From positions 310,001-374,000 of the forward strand of contig NZ_FLOB01000002.1 in the NCBI RefSeq assembly GCF_900089775.1: a stretch of 64,000 bases of DNA, given 5' to 3'. The stretch is from Marinomonas spartinae (GTDB lineage: Bacteria; Pseudomonadota; Gammaproteobacteria; Pseudomonadales; Marinomonadaceae). Position numbers and translations under genes: made by a program. Of the stretch, positions 8,280 to 17,814 are shown in pieces. Under the pieces are notes generated by a model that worked only from the letters and a program-made list of their open reading frames with translations, was not told the origin of the DNA and searched no databases. Position 1 is the stretch's first letter. Each line of letters opens with the position of its first letter.

Positions 8280-9836
8280 ATGAGCGCCGCATCAGAGGTT
8301 ACAACCATCCATTTAAATTTAACGACACCACAGTTAGTTGAAAAAGCCCTGCAAAATGGCGAAGGCGTGCTTGCTGATAACGGTGCACTTGTTGTGGAAA
8401 CAGGTGCACGGACAGGTCGTTCTCCTATGGATCGCTTTATTGTGGAAGAAGCATCTAGCAAAGATAGTATTCATTGGGGGCCTGTGAACCGACCTTTCCC
8501 AGAGGAGAAGTTCGCTCCTTTGTGGGATCGTGTGGAAGCGTATTTGAATGCTAAAGAGTCGTTTGTCTCTAAGATTCATGTTGGCGCGGGTGATGAATAT
8601 TATTTGCCAGTGATTATGCGAACAGAGACAGCTTGGCATCACCTGTTTGGCCGTAATTTGTTTATTCGTCCTGAAACGTATAACCCTAATGATAAGGGAG
8701 AATGGCAGGTTATTAACGCGCCAAACTTTGTGTGTGAACCGGAACGCGATGGCACTAATTCAGATGGTTGTGTGATTTTGAACTTTGCTGAACGTAAAGT
8801 GCTGATTGCAGGTATGCGTTACGCAGGTGAAATGAAAAAAGCCATGTTCTCCGTACAGAACTATTTGTTACCTGCTTACGATGTATTGCCTATGCACTGC
8901 GCGGCCAACGTTGGCACAGAAGGTGATGTGACATTATTTTTCGGTTTGTCTGGCACGGGCAAAACAACTTTGTCTGCGGATCCAGAGCGTTTCTTGATTG
9001 GTGATGACGAGCATGGTTGGGGTAAAGACACGGTTTTCAATATTGAAGGCGGTTGCTACGCTAAAACCATCGATCTTTCCCAAAAGAACGAGCCTATCAT
9101 TTGGGATGCTATTAAATTCGGCACGATTGTTGAGAACGTCGTATTGGATCCAGAGACACGTGTAGCGGATTATGCTGATACGTCTTTAACACAAAATGGT
9201 CGTGCTGGTTATCCCCGTGAGCATATAGAGAAACGTGCTGCTGGTAACCGTGCGGGTGAGCCAAATGCTATTATCTTCTTAACTTGTGATTTGACAGGGG
9301 TTCTTCCACCCGTTTCTATTTTGTCAAAAGAAGCGGCTGCTTACCATTTCTTGAGTGGTTATACTGCGCTGGTTGGCTCTACGGAAATGGGGGCAGGTAC
9401 GGGTATAAAATCTACCTTCTCAACGTGTTTCGGGGCGCCTTTCTTCCCGCGTTCTGCGGATGTTTATGCGGATCTATTGATCAAGCGTATCGAAGAGTTT
9501 GGTAGTAGAGTGTATCTAGTAAACACTGGTTGGACGGGGGGCGCCCATGGCCAAGGTGGTAAACGTTTTAGTATTCCGACGACCCGTGCGGTAATTTCTG
9601 CTATTCAATCGGGAGCGCTCGTTGATGTGGAAACGGAGCATTTAGAGGATGTAAACTTGGATGTTCCAACTCAGGTGCCTGGTGTCGACAGTGTTTTACT
9701 AAATCCTCGTAAAACATGGTCTGATGAGGCCGCTTATAATGTGCAAGCTAAGGCATTGATCGACCAATTTGTAGAGAACTTTAAAAAGTTCGACAGTGTT
9801 TCAGAGAAGATTGTTAAGGCGGGACCTGCTTTGTAA
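8280..9836 (+). CDS. pckA: Phosphoenolpyruvate carboxykinase (ATP)
   Basis: PckA converts oxaloacetate and ATP to phosphoenolpyruvate and CO2, the first committed step of gluconeogenesis. The 518-residue product has the P-loop GLSGTGKTT at about 222-230, the metal and nucleotide motif DDEHGWG at about 241-247, and [16 protein letters not shown] in the C-terminal half. The ATG at 8280 was chosen because AGAGGA lies 10 nt upstream. The TTG at 8214 would add 22 residues without a ribosome site. It ends at a strong terminator and is monocistronic. Confidence 0.93.
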   Translation: MSAASEVTTIHLNLTTPQLVEKALQNGEGVLADNGALVVETGARTGRSPMDRFIVEEASSKDSIHWGPVNRPFPEEKFAPLWDRVEAYLNAKESFVSKIHVGAGDEYYLPVIMRTETAWHHLFGRNLFIRPETYNPNDKGEWQVINAPNFVCEPERDGTNSDGCVILNFAERKVLIAGMRYAGEMKKAMFSVQNYLLPAYDVLPMHCAANVGTEGDVTLFFGLSGTGKTTLSADPERFLIGDDEHGWGKDTVFNIEGGCYAKTIDLSQKNEPIIWDAIKFGTIVENVVLDPETRVADYADTSLTQNGRAGYPREHIEKRAAGNRAGEPNAIIFLTCDLTGVLPPVSILSKEAAAYHFLSGYTALVGSTEMGAGTGIKSTFSTCFGAPFFPRSADVYADLLIKRIEEFGSRVYLVNTGWTGGAHGQGGKRFSIPTTRAVISAIQSGALVDVETEHLEDVNLDVPTQVPGVDSVLLNPRKTWSDEAAYNVQAKALIDQFVENFKKFDSVSEKIVKAGPAL

Positions 9837-9897
9837 GGGCTTGCCGGTTCTACTGTGTTGTTTATGAAGTTAAGTTGTCTTTTAGCTTCATAATCTT

Positions 9898-9926
9898 AAA
9901 AAGCCGTGTTTTTAACACGGCTTTTT
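9898..9926 (+). terminator. Terminator after pckA
   Basis: A perfect 13-bp stem AAAAAGCCGTGTT / AACACGGCTTTTT closes a TTT loop and is followed by GC and T-rich DNA. Confidence 0.9.
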
Positions 9927-9982
9927 GCTTTCTTATGTCGGTCTATCTGGCCTGATGGCGTTTCATGTTGTACTCTTTACGA

Positions 9983-10762
9983 ATGTATGTGGATACCCAT
10001 TGCCATTTAGATTTTGCTGCTTTTGATAGCTCTCGCTCAGAGCTGATGTCTGCTTGTCTGGAAAATAATATTCGGCATTTTTTGGTGCCTTCAACAACCT
10101 ATGAGAGTTGGCAAAAAGTAACGCAACTGGCTCTTATTTACCCTATGTGGCGTGTTGCGTTTGGTTTACATCCTTACTTTTTGCATAGTGAATCGATCAT
10201 GAATGTTGAGAAACTTGGTGACACCTGTGAGCAAGGCGGGGCGGTGGCCATCGGTGAAATTGGTCTCGATTTTTGGCCTGATGCTATGGATGTAGAGGTG
10301 CAAAAGCATTTTTTTGGTGCTCAATTAAGCATTGCGAGAGAGTTGAATTTGCCGATTATTCTACATGCTCGTAAAAGTTATGATGTGGCTCTAAAGATGA
10401 TTAGTGATGCAAATCATACCAGTGGTGGGATTGTTCATGCCTTTAATGGTAGTCTAGAGCAGGCTAAGCGGTTTGTTGAACGGGGTTTTCTGCTAGGAAT
10501 AGGTGGTACCATTACTTACCCGCGGGCTAAAAAGGCTCATCGAGTAGTGCAGCAATTAGAAGATCAGGCGTATGTGTTGGAAACGGATTCTCCTGATATG
10601 CCGTTGCATGGTTTTCAAGGGCAAATGAACACGCCTTTGAATATCCCTAAAGTGGCTTTTTGTCTGGCTGACTTAAGAGGCCAAAGTGTCAATGATATTG
10701 CAAAACAAGCGAAAACGAATCTGCTTAGATTATTTCCTGAGTGGTATGGGGATGAACGTTGA
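9983..10762 (+). CDS. TatD family metal-dependent DNase
   Basis: The 259-residue TIM-barrel hydrolase has the family metal ligands in order: THCHLD near the N-terminus, GEIGLDFW, HARKS and ETDSPD. These are characteristic of TatD/YjjV-type 3'-5' exonucleases. The ATG at 9983 was preferred because homologues start one or two residues before the V/I-D-x-HCHLD strand. An ATG at 9965 would add six residues, and neither has a good ribosome site. The next gene overlaps it by 4 nt, so the two are probably translationally coupled. Which paralogue it is cannot be told without a search. Confidence 0.88.
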   Translation: MYVDTHCHLDFAAFDSSRSELMSACLENNIRHFLVPSTTYESWQKVTQLALIYPMWRVAFGLHPYFLHSESIMNVEKLGDTCEQGGAVAIGEIGLDFWPDAMDVEVQKHFFGAQLSIARELNLPIILHARKSYDVALKMISDANHTSGGIVHAFNGSLEQAKRFVERGFLLGIGGTITYPRAKKAHRVVQQLEDQAYVLETDSPDMPLHGFQGQMNTPLNIPKVAFCLADLRGQSVNDIAKQAKTNLLRLFPEWYGDER

Positions 10763-11640
10763 GTAACCAACATGATATTAATGCGCCAATACGTATTTTG
10801 CTATTAGGAGCAGATACTGAAGTTGGAAGTGCCTTATTAGCCTTTTCGAAGGATCAGAATGAGTTTGAGTGGCTTTGTCCCTCAGAAAGTGTGATTTTGG
10901 GAAGCCAGGTTGAGGCTGAATTGGAAGCTCTGCAATATGATGTGGTTATTGATGCATTAAGTTTGCGTCATGCGTTGCAAGATGACTATTCTAAGGTTCA
11001 ACATGTGCTGTCTTTGTTAAGTGAGAGGAAGACAGCACCGATCATGATGATCAGTTCGGTAAGAGTATTTTCTGGCGATAAGCCTGGTTCCTATGTAGAG
11101 ACGGATGAGCCGGACGGAACAGACTCTTATGCGCGCATGTTGATTGCATCCGAAGAAATTGTGCTACGCCATGAACAAAATATTGTATTGCGAACGGGTT
11201 GGTTGTTTAGTGGGCACGGCGATGACTTTGTTTGTCGTACACTTGGTCTGATTCAAGATGGTGTCAATCTAGCTTATAAAGATAATCTTGTGGGATGTCC
11301 TACTCCGGTTTCTGATCTTTCTCGTGTGGCGTTGTCTATGATTAAACAGCGGCATTATGGGGCAAAAAACACAGGGATTTATCATTACTGTTGTGCGGAA
11401 GAAATTAGCTGGATTGGTTTGGTTGAGGCGATTTTGGCAACGTCTGGTCAAATGGATCCAAAGGTCAATGTCGAGGTGGAATCGGTAGAGGACTCTCTGT
11501 TGGTTATGGATGGCGAGGTAACGCAGATAAAAAGGCAGTCTTTGTCTTGTCGTAGGGTGTTTAATCACTATGGTGTTAAGCAGCGTCCTTGGCGTTCTAG
11601 CCTACGAAACTTAGTCAAAGAGCTTTATAAAGCGAATTAA
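10759..11640 (+). CDS. RmlD-like SDR protein with altered active site
   Basis: This 293-residue extended short-chain dehydrogenase resembles RmlD (dTDP-4-dehydrorhamnose reductase). Evidence is the N-terminal beta-alpha-beta ILLLGADTEVGSALL, the strand MMISSVRVFSG with the family's VF-G pattern, the turn YVETDEPDGTDSYARML, and VLRTGWLFSGHGDDF. The catalytic YxxxK of RmlD is YARML here, so the lysine is leucine, and the glycine-rich loop is reduced to GADTEVG. It may bind a nucleotide sugar without the classic reduction. The start is TTG, overlapping the TatD stop (GGGGA just upstream). No other rhamnose genes are nearby. Confidence 0.7.
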   Translation: MSNQHDINAPIRILLLGADTEVGSALLAFSKDQNEFEWLCPSESVILGSQVEAELEALQYDVVIDALSLRHALQDDYSKVQHVLSLLSERKTAPIMMISSVRVFSGDKPGSYVETDEPDGTDSYARMLIASEEIVLRHEQNIVLRTGWLFSGHGDDFVCRTLGLIQDGVNLAYKDNLVGCPTPVSDLSRVALSMIKQRHYGAKNTGIYHYCCAEEISWIGLVEAILATSGQMDPKVNVEVESVEDSLLVMDGEVTQIKRQSLSCRRVFNHYGVKQRPWRSSLRNLVKELYKAN

Positions 11641-11659
11641 TCATTAGTTAGGGTTTGAC

Positions 11660-12070
11660 GTGAATAGAATCAATCATAAAGCGGTTATATTAGTTTTTTT
11701 GTTGCAACTTTTGGTTGGGTTTTTGTGGTACTCAGCGGCGCCTTCTTCACTGCTAACTAGTGGGCAGAGTGCGGCGCCTCTACCAAACCCGAAAACGGTT
11801 GTTTTTTTCTGTCTAGCTGCTTTTGTATATGTGTATTTTACCGCGTGGTTATTGGTAAAAATGAAGATACCGTCCAGCTTTTCTATGATGTTAGTAATCG
11901 TTGGGGTTTGGGTGTGTTGCGTACTACCTAATTTTGTTTTTATAAGTGTGTATTTGCACTTAACTGAGTCTACCAGTGTTTACTTATTGTCGTTTGGTGC
12001 CATAAGTTGCTTGATTTCTTCTATTGTATTGCCTTTATGGCGCTCTTCAAGGTCTATTTTCAAAGGCTAG
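11660..12070 (+). CDS. Small four-helix membrane protein, unknown
   Basis: This 136-residue hydrophobic protein starts at a GTG with an AGGG site 7 nt upstream. Four transmembrane segments are likely (about 8-27, 46-66, 73-97 and 103-125). I do not recognise the family. It lies 19 nt after the RmlD-like gene and is followed by a terminator, so it closes a three-gene operon with the TatD nuclease. No motif suggests a function. Confidence 0.6.
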   Translation: MNRINHKAVILVFLLQLLVGFLWYSAAPSSLLTSGQSAAPLPNPKTVVFFCLAAFVYVYFTAWLLVKMKIPSSFSMMLVIVGVWVCCVLPNFVFISVYLHLTESTSVYLLSFGAISCLISSIVLPLWRSSRSIFKG

Positions 12071-12115
12071 CAGGAAAAGGCTAAATAATAAGTAAGTACG
12101 CTAAGTAGAGCACAT

Positions 12116-12152
12116 AAAAAACGCAAAGAACTTTAAGCTCTTTGCGTTTTTT
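12116..12152. terminator. Bidirectional terminator
   Basis: A 14-bp stem AAAAAACGCAAAGA / TCTTTGCGTTTTTT with a 9-nt loop lies between the small membrane protein gene and the convergent fabY. It can serve both strands. Confidence 0.88.
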
Positions 12153-12184
12153 GTTTTGTGACTGACTTTTTGATGGCTTATGGG

Positions 12185-14101
12185 TTAGCAAATATCATCA
12201 AAGTCATTGTTAACTTTTAATGAGACTGGAAGGTCATAGCCAGGTAAATGAATTTCCGACTCTGACATGGTTAAGTCTTCACCGCCTAGAACGTGAAAGC
12301 CAAATTTATAAACCGGATGGCTTTCACCGTGTATAGCAGCTTGATTATACGACTCTGCAGCGATTTTAATCTGTTGGTTCTTCTCTTTATAATCGGCCAT
12401 TTGTTCTTGTGAATAACGCTTGCTTAACATGCTCATCACCTTGTGGGGAGCGATGAGAACGGCGGTTGCATTGTTACCACCAAAGCCTTTTGAGTTGAGA
12501 AGAGCCGCATCAAAATACTGGCTTCCATATTCTTCATGTTTCAATTGGAACTTCAGGCCTTCTTGGTATACGTCATCAGCTAATGCCTGAGAGGTAATTA
12601 TTCCCGGGAGAATACCGTGCTTCCATACACCTAAGGATAGATGGAGTTGATCACCACCAGCAGTGCCTTGGGAATGACCAATATAAGCTTTTACTGCCGT
12701 GACCGGCATGTTTGTCGCCCCAAAGCTGGTGGCGGCTTTACTCAGTACGTGAGATTCTGTCACACGATTTTGGGGGGTGCTAGTGCCATGAGCCTGAATG
12801 AATGTTCGTTCGGTTAGGCCTGTTTTACCGATCATATTTTGAAGGTAAGCCATGGCTTTTGTCATGGTGAGATAGTTGCCGATACCTGGTGCCGAAATGG
12901 ACTTTTTATGGCCATCAGCGTGCGAGTAAACAGCGGGGATTGCACCATAAATTTCCGCCCCAAGTTCTATTGCCAACTCATCATCCATGAGTAGTGTCCA
13001 TTGGCTAGATTCGCCAATGGTAAAGCCGCAGTTTTGTGCGAATGGGCGACAGCTGCGGGTATGATCTGGTTCAGCCTGATTGGATATCTGATCAAGCGCG
13101 AGCAGTGCGGTATCCTCTGCTAAGGCGCCCATTGTTCGAAAGCCTTCGATGATTTCTGGGGTGATAGGAGCGTCACTTCCCCCCACCATGGCGACACGGA
13201 ATTTCCCCGATTTAATACCTTCAACCGCTTTTTCTAGGTTGAAGAAGTAGGTTGCGCAGGCACCAATAGATGTGCCTACATTACCGACACTGCCTAGCAG
13301 GTAAGCGTTCACAAAATCGGCAGGCATCTGGGCATAGCCCAATGGCAAATGTTTGGACGTGGTACGTTTTCCCATCAAAGCAGATTTAAGCATGCCGCCA
13401 AAACCTAAGTCGTCCATTTGCCCAATGGAGTTGGCCGCGTAAACAGCCATTTCATCAGGGGCCACTTTACTACGAATGACTTCCCAGTCAATGCCAGTAC
13501 TTTGAAGTGCATCCGAGGCACCGTAAACCGTCATTTGTAACCCACGGGGGTGATTACGACTTTGGTAAAGTTTGGCTGCATCAAAACCTGTGGGAAGTTG
13601 TCCAGCAGACTTAACTGATAGCGGTTTCGTGTCTTTGATAAAGGTTTCTAGGTTGCCGTCAACTGTAACGCGGGAAAGGCTGTCTGAAATCGCTGCAACA
13701 TGCCAATTACCTGGGCGATCATCGGGGAGTGAGCGCGTTTTAATGGTAAAACTGAGCTTTTCTTCTTGGCTGTTTGGTGTGAGGACAGACTTCTTATGAA
13801 GTGTGACGTGGTCAACGTCAAACAAGCTTGGGTGAATGCGGCGAATTAGGGTTTGAGCAAGTAATGTTTCGCCAATGCTGTCGATTAGAGCGATATCGTC
13901 TAATGCTTCGCCGTCTTTGGTATGCCATAAGCCATTTTTATAATCAGCCGCGTTTGTTAATGTCGCAAGATCAAGCAACACATCTTGTTGCATGTGACTG
14001 GGTAGGAGGTCAAAAACAATACGGCGATAGGCTTGATGTGAAGAGCTGCGACCAGCTGAATTAATTCCGCCAAAGCCAATAATAACAGGTAAACGGGCCA
14101 A
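12185..14101 (-). CDS. fabY: Beta-ketoacyl-ACP synthase FabY
   Basis: The 638-residue thiolase-fold condensing enzyme is longer than FabB/FabF (about 410). Its N-terminus ARLPVIIGFGGINSAGRSS is like the Pseudomonas FabY class. FabY starts fatty-acid synthesis by condensing acetyl-CoA with malonyl-ACP, the job done by FabH elsewhere. The Cys-His-His triad is visible: Cys282 in GACATYFF, His438 in QAHGTSTPQNR and His476 in KAYIGHSQGTAGG. It is monocistronic with a terminator downstream. The assignment rests on length, N-terminus and triad. Confidence 0.85.
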   Translation of the reverse strand: MARLPVIIGFGGINSAGRSSSHQAYRRIVFDLLPSHMQQDVLLDLATLTNAADYKNGLWHTKDGEALDDIALIDSIGETLLAQTLIRRIHPSLFDVDHVTLHKKSVLTPNSQEEKLSFTIKTRSLPDDRPGNWHVAAISDSLSRVTVDGNLETFIKDTKPLSVKSAGQLPTGFDAAKLYQSRNHPRGLQMTVYGASDALQSTGIDWEVIRSKVAPDEMAVYAANSIGQMDDLGFGGMLKSALMGKRTTSKHLPLGYAQMPADFVNAYLLGSVGNVGTSIGACATYFFNLEKAVEGIKSGKFRVAMVGGSDAPITPEIIEGFRTMGALAEDTALLALDQISNQAEPDHTRSCRPFAQNCGFTIGESSQWTLLMDDELAIELGAEIYGAIPAVYSHADGHKKSISAPGIGNYLTMTKAMAYLQNMIGKTGLTERTFIQAHGTSTPQNRVTESHVLSKAATSFGATNMPVTAVKAYIGHSQGTAGGDQLHLSLGVWKHGILPGIITSQALADDVYQEGLKFQLKHEEYGSQYFDAALLNSKGFGGNNATAVLIAPHKVMSMLSKRYSQEQMADYKEKNQQIKIAAESYNQAAIHGESHPVYKFGFHVLGGEDLTMSESEIHLPGYDLPVSLKVNNDFDDIC

Positions 14102-14262
14102 TTGAATTTCCTCGTTTTAAATTGAATAAAAGTTAGAGCTATTGTAATGAAGAGGGGCTTAGTTAGCCACCCTACGATATGGAAATAGATGTTATTCCAA
14201 TCGGCTCAACAGGTTTTTAAGAGACTGTTTTGCTTGGTCTCCGCTTTGTTCATTTTAGTATA

Positions 14263-15189
14263 TTAGTTAACACTCACTTTTGGTGTGTTTTGTGTATTAA
14301 ATCGCCACAATTTATTGTATTGAATAAGTCCTTCTATTTCGTCAACATAGGCCTGTCCGCGTTGAGAGTAGTTATCTAAGCCATGAACAAGGGCGAGCCC
14401 AGTAATGGGATCGTGGTCTTTGCGCAAGTTAGCTCGGATCGCTCTTAGCTTCTTGTAGGCAGCATTTTGGTTAAGGTTGTCAATGTAGGCAAACACGGAT
14501 TCTCTTGCGTCATTAAACTTTCTAACTTCGTGTGCAGCGCCATCGTCCCGAGACTCTGGTACTAGACCACAGCCTTTTCTAAAACACCATTGACCAAAAT
14601 AATTATTTCCATCGGTCGCAAATCTAGAGGTTCCCCAAGCCGATTCGTTTGCTGCCTGAGCAAGCACGAGGGAGCTGGGTACAATGTCAATGTAATTAAG
14701 CAGGTCTTTTATGTCACTGGCCTTTGGATTATCCACTTTATCAAGACCGCTGCTGGATCTTAAGTCCGAAAGCCAAGCTTTATCTTTTGCTGACAAAGAA
14801 TCCCCTTTTTTCAGCATAGTTAATAAAGAGAACAAGCGCTTTCTTTGTTGAAGAATTTGAGTGTTTTTTTCATCAACAAAAGGTTTAAGGAAGCTGAAAA
14901 AAGCTTTTTTGCGTTCATTTACATCTTGTATAGCTGCAAAATCAGGCGTTTTAGCCGTAACAGGGTGCTTTTTGAAGTAGTCTTTCTCTTCTGCCGAGCT
15001 TTCCCCAGATAGATTAGCCTGATCCTGTAGACTTGCCGCTTCCTCTGCTTCAGAGGATTGTTGATCAGACATTTGTCCAGATGAGGTATGTGATGCGCTT
15101 TTTTCGTTCAACTTGCTGATTGATTCTATTTTTAACCAGAGGGTAAAAATCAGAGCAAATGATATAAGCCAGAGAATTTTTCTTTCCAT
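14263..15189 (-). CDS. Bax-like membrane-anchored glucosaminidase
   Basis: The protein has one N-terminal hydrophobic anchor (ILWLISFALIFTLWLKI), then a low-complexity Ser/Glu linker and a C-terminal glucosaminidase domain related to E. coli Bax and GH73. It probably cleaves peptidoglycan from the periplasmic face. The likely catalytic Glu lies in AQAANESAWGTSRFA (Glu182 from the ATG start). FGQWCFRKGCG is the typical Bax segment. The start is uncertain: ATG at 15189 gives 308 residues, and an in-frame TTG at 15225 gives 320. Neither has a clear ribosome site. Confidence 0.8.
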   Translation of the reverse strand: MERKILWLISFALIFTLWLKIESISKLNEKSASHTSSGQMSDQQSSEAEEAASLQDQANLSGESSAEEKDYFKKHPVTAKTPDFAAIQDVNERKKAFFSFLKPFVDEKNTQILQQRKRLFSLLTMLKKGDSLSAKDKAWLSDLRSSSGLDKVDNPKASDIKDLLNYIDIVPSSLVLAQAANESAWGTSRFATDGNNYFGQWCFRKGCGLVPESRDDGAAHEVRKFNDARESVFAYIDNLNQNAAYKKLRAIRANLRKDHDPITGLALVHGLDNYSQRGQAYVDEIEGLIQYNKLWRFNTQNTPKVSVN

Positions 15190-15270
15190 AAATGACAAAG
15201 GGTCTCGATTTTTAATAATATGCAAAGTTCATTGATTTAAATGAGACTTTCCTAATTAAATGTATTTTTA

Positions 15271-15310
15271 TAAAAGTGAGCCCATTATCTCGAAAAAAAG
15301 CTCACTTTAA
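15271..15310 (-). terminator. Probable terminator after the quinone reductase gene
   Basis: AAAGTGAGC (15273-15281) pairs with GCTCACTTT (15300-15308). On the minus strand the hairpin is followed by a T-rich stretch. It lies 50-90 nt past the stop of the minus-strand gene ending at 15362. Confidence 0.55.
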
Positions 15311-15361
15311 TAGCATTATCATTTATCTCCTTGGCTTTGTCTTAATATTGGTTATCTTTCA

Positions 15362-16339
15362 CTAACTATGACGAAACAGTGTAGTTGGGCCATCTGGTAC
15401 GATTCTAGTCGGGTTTATCATATCGTGGCTGTAATAGTAATGGCGTTTTATATGTTGTAGATTGACGGTATTAGAGATCTTTTTTGTATTGAAAAGTTTT
15501 TGTAAGTACCTGTTTAGATTAGGGTAGTCTATTATTCTTTTTAGGTTGCATTTGAAGTGGCCAAAATACACAGCGTCGAAGCGAATGAGGGTGGTAAAAA
15601 GGCGCCAATCTGCTTCTGTCTGTACATCACCAACAAGAAAGGCTGAATTCTTTAGTATTGTTTCAATATGGTCTAGAGTGCTGAATAATGGTTCCAATGC
15701 TTCTTGATAAGCCTGTTGAGTGGTGGCAAATCCACATTTGTATACACCGTTATTGACGGTATCATAAATGCGCTGGTTGATGGCGTCGATGTCAGAGGAG
15801 AGTTCGCTGGGATAAAAGTCCAGAGTGTTGCCAGTAAGGTCGTTGAATGCTGAGTTGAACATGCGAATAATGTCGGCGGATTCATTTGATACGATGGTTT
15901 GCGTTTGCTTGTCCCATAAGATGGGGACAGTAACGCGTCCACTGTAATCCGCTTTGGCTCTTGTATAAAGTTGATAAGCAAAGTCTGAGTGGTAGAGTGG
16001 ATCACCCATGTCGATATATGGATCTTGAAAGCTGGGGTCTTCTTTGAACTCCCAGCCGTTTGCTAGCATGTCGGGGTGAACGCAGCTGACGGATATGAGT
16101 TCCTCTAAATCCTTAAGCTGGCGAAAAATAAGTGTCCGGTGGGCCCAGGGGCAAGCAAGAGAAACATAAAGATGGTATCGATCCGGCTCTGCTGGAAAGT
16201 GATTTGAGTTGGTATTGTCATAATCGGTTGAGCTGACAATCCAATTGCGGAATGCCGATTCGCTGCGTACAAATTTTCCACCGGTGCTGTCAGTGTCGTA
16301 CCATTTGTCTGCCCATTGACCGTCAATGAGTAATCCCAT
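15362..16339 (-). CDS. Glutathionyl-hydroquinone reductase (xi-class GST)
   Basis: The 325-residue glutathione transferase is of the xi class, like E. coli YqjG. The family reduces glutathionyl-hydroquinones using glutathione. The thioredoxin-fold motif LACPWAHRTL carries the catalytic Cys63, followed by VPILWDKQTQTIVSNESADI for glutathione binding and a helical C-terminal domain. The N-terminal extension with FRNWI is usual for the class. It is monocistronic and divergent from the diguanylate cyclase. The physiological quinone substrate is unknown. Confidence 0.88.
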   Translation of the reverse strand: MGLLIDGQWADKWYDTDSTGGKFVRSESAFRNWIVSSTDYDNTNSNHFPAEPDRYHLYVSLACPWAHRTLIFRQLKDLEELISVSCVHPDMLANGWEFKEDPSFQDPYIDMGDPLYHSDFAYQLYTRAKADYSGRVTVPILWDKQTQTIVSNESADIIRMFNSAFNDLTGNTLDFYPSELSSDIDAINQRIYDTVNNGVYKCGFATTQQAYQEALEPLFSTLDHIETILKNSAFLVGDVQTEADWRLFTTLIRFDAVYFGHFKCNLKRIIDYPNLNRYLQKLFNTKKISNTVNLQHIKRHYYYSHDMINPTRIVPDGPTTLFRHS

Positions 16340-16446
16340 GTAGTTCTCCTAGTGAGTATTAATCTGTTTATTATCAATGAATATCGAGTAGTTTCGGAGC
16401 GTAATATTGATCCTTTTTAATCGAATGATTCGATGTGTTGGTACCT

Positions 16447-17622
16447 ATGATTGAGCGTTTTCGGTCATTGTTGATACCGTGTTTTATCTTTCTGGCTAGT
16501 GTCTACGGTAGTTTATACATCAGCTATCTGCCACCTCTTTGGGTTGCTTTGTTGCCGTGGCTACCTGTCATTTTATCGGTGGTTGCTGTTTTGTTAGCTT
16601 GGCGCTTCAACAAAGGCCGTGTGCTTGTTGTGATTTGTCTATTATTAGTACCCAAGGTATATGGGCACTCCAGTACGGAATCCGTGAGCGCTTATTTGGC
16701 TGTGTCCTGCTTTTGTATTGCGTTATTAAGTTTTGTGCGTGAACGTGGTTTTTTCAACCGCTTTGTCGTGAACCGCTTTTTATTTATTTCAATGCTGCTA
16801 GCTTGGTGTTATGCCGTTGATGCTAAATGGGTGTCTTTTTCCTTTTTGGAGCAGCCATTTTTATCTTTCCAGATAACGTGGTCTACGCTGTTGTTGTGGT
16901 GTGTTTTGGCAATTAGTGTGATTGTCACTGGTTGTTCATGGTGGCTCGCTGGTGATGTATTTTGTGCTAATGCATTGATGAGCATTGTTGGCTTAATGGT
17001 CATGAGCCTGTTTTCTGTTTCGCAGGATCAAGTTGATTTACTGTTGTCTGCACAGTGTCTTGTGTGGCTATTCTTTTTGCTAATGGAAAGCCATCGAATG
17101 GCGTATTTGGATGAATTGACAACGTTACCTGGGCGGCGTGCATTGAATGAAAGTTTGCTGGGATTATCTGGCAAGTATGCTTTGGTAATGGTGGATGTGG
17201 ACCATTTTAAAGCATTTAACGACACCTATGGACATGATATGGGAGATAGGGTGTTAACTCATGTGGCTCGTCAAGTACAGCGTTTTTCTTACCCTGGGCG
17301 AGTGTACCGCTTTGGTGGTGAGGAATTTACCGTGATTTTTCGCGCCAAGGTGCTGAACGATATCGAGCCGATTCTAGATGAGGTTAAAGCCCAGATTGAA
17401 GACATGCCAGTTGAAGTGTACGACCCTAAAAAAAAGAAGGTTATCGAGACCCGTGTAACGGCTAGTTTTGGTGTCGCTCTATCCGCACCAGGGGAGCTGG
17501 CTGATGCGGTATTAATTCGAGCAGATAAAGCTTTGTATCAAGCTAAGCGTAAAGGGCGAAATTGTATTGTGTTCTCTAAGTCGACTAATCATCGGTCGAC
17601 TAAAGTTAATGGAAATGTGTAA
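16447..17622 (+). CDS. Membrane diguanylate cyclase (GGDEF)
   Basis: The N-terminal half is hydrophobic with about seven or eight helices and no recognisable sensor domain. The C-terminal GGDEF domain (from about residue 205) has the active-site variant GGEEF near residue 290, within YRFGGEEF, which is compatible with c-di-GMP synthesis from two GTP. The inhibitory I-site RxxD just before it is absent, so product inhibition at that site is unlikely. No EAL domain is fused. The ATG at 16447 was chosen; a GTG at 16435 would add four residues. The input signal is unknown. Confidence 0.85.
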   Translation: MIERFRSLLIPCFIFLASVYGSLYISYLPPLWVALLPWLPVILSVVAVLLAWRFNKGRVLVVICLLLVPKVYGHSSTESVSAYLAVSCFCIALLSFVRERGFFNRFVVNRFLFISMLLAWCYAVDAKWVSFSFLEQPFLSFQITWSTLLLWCVLAISVIVTGCSWWLAGDVFCANALMSIVGLMVMSLFSVSQDQVDLLLSAQCLVWLFFLLMESHRMAYLDELTTLPGRRALNESLLGLSGKYALVMVDVDHFKAFNDTYGHDMGDRVLTHVARQVQRFSYPGRVYRFGGEEFTVIFRAKVLNDIEPILDEVKAQIEDMPVEVYDPKKKKVIETRVTASFGVALSAPGELADAVLIRADKALYQAKRKGRNCIVFSKSTNHRSTKVNGNV

Positions 17623-17784
17623 TTTTGTACAAATGGTCAAGTTTTTGTTTTTCAGCTATTGCGTTGAGCAAAAAGATCTCTATAATTCTTAAAAATTGAA
17701 TTATTGACCATTTGGTTATTTTTCTAACAAAGAAAAGTGTCAGGTGGTTTGAGGCGATCTGTCTCAGCAGAATATGGCACTACA

Positions 17785-17802
17785 TAAGTTATGTATAACT
17801 TA
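17785..17802. promoter_or_regulatory. 18-bp palindrome, operator-like
   Basis: TAAGTTAT-GT-ATAACTTA is a perfect 8-bp inverted repeat. It is extended outside by CTAC (17780-17783) and GTAG (17803-17806) with a one-base offset. Size and symmetry suit a dimeric regulator such as the TetR-family protein encoded 265 nt downstream. The site could control the candidate small RNA that starts just after it. Inference only. Confidence 0.45.
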
Positions 17803-17814
17803 GTAGCGCACATA

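Noticed and set aside
17580..17610. Direct repeat GTCGACTAA near the end of the diguanylate cyclase gene
   Set aside because: Only two copies and inside coding sequence, compatible with chance codon reuse.
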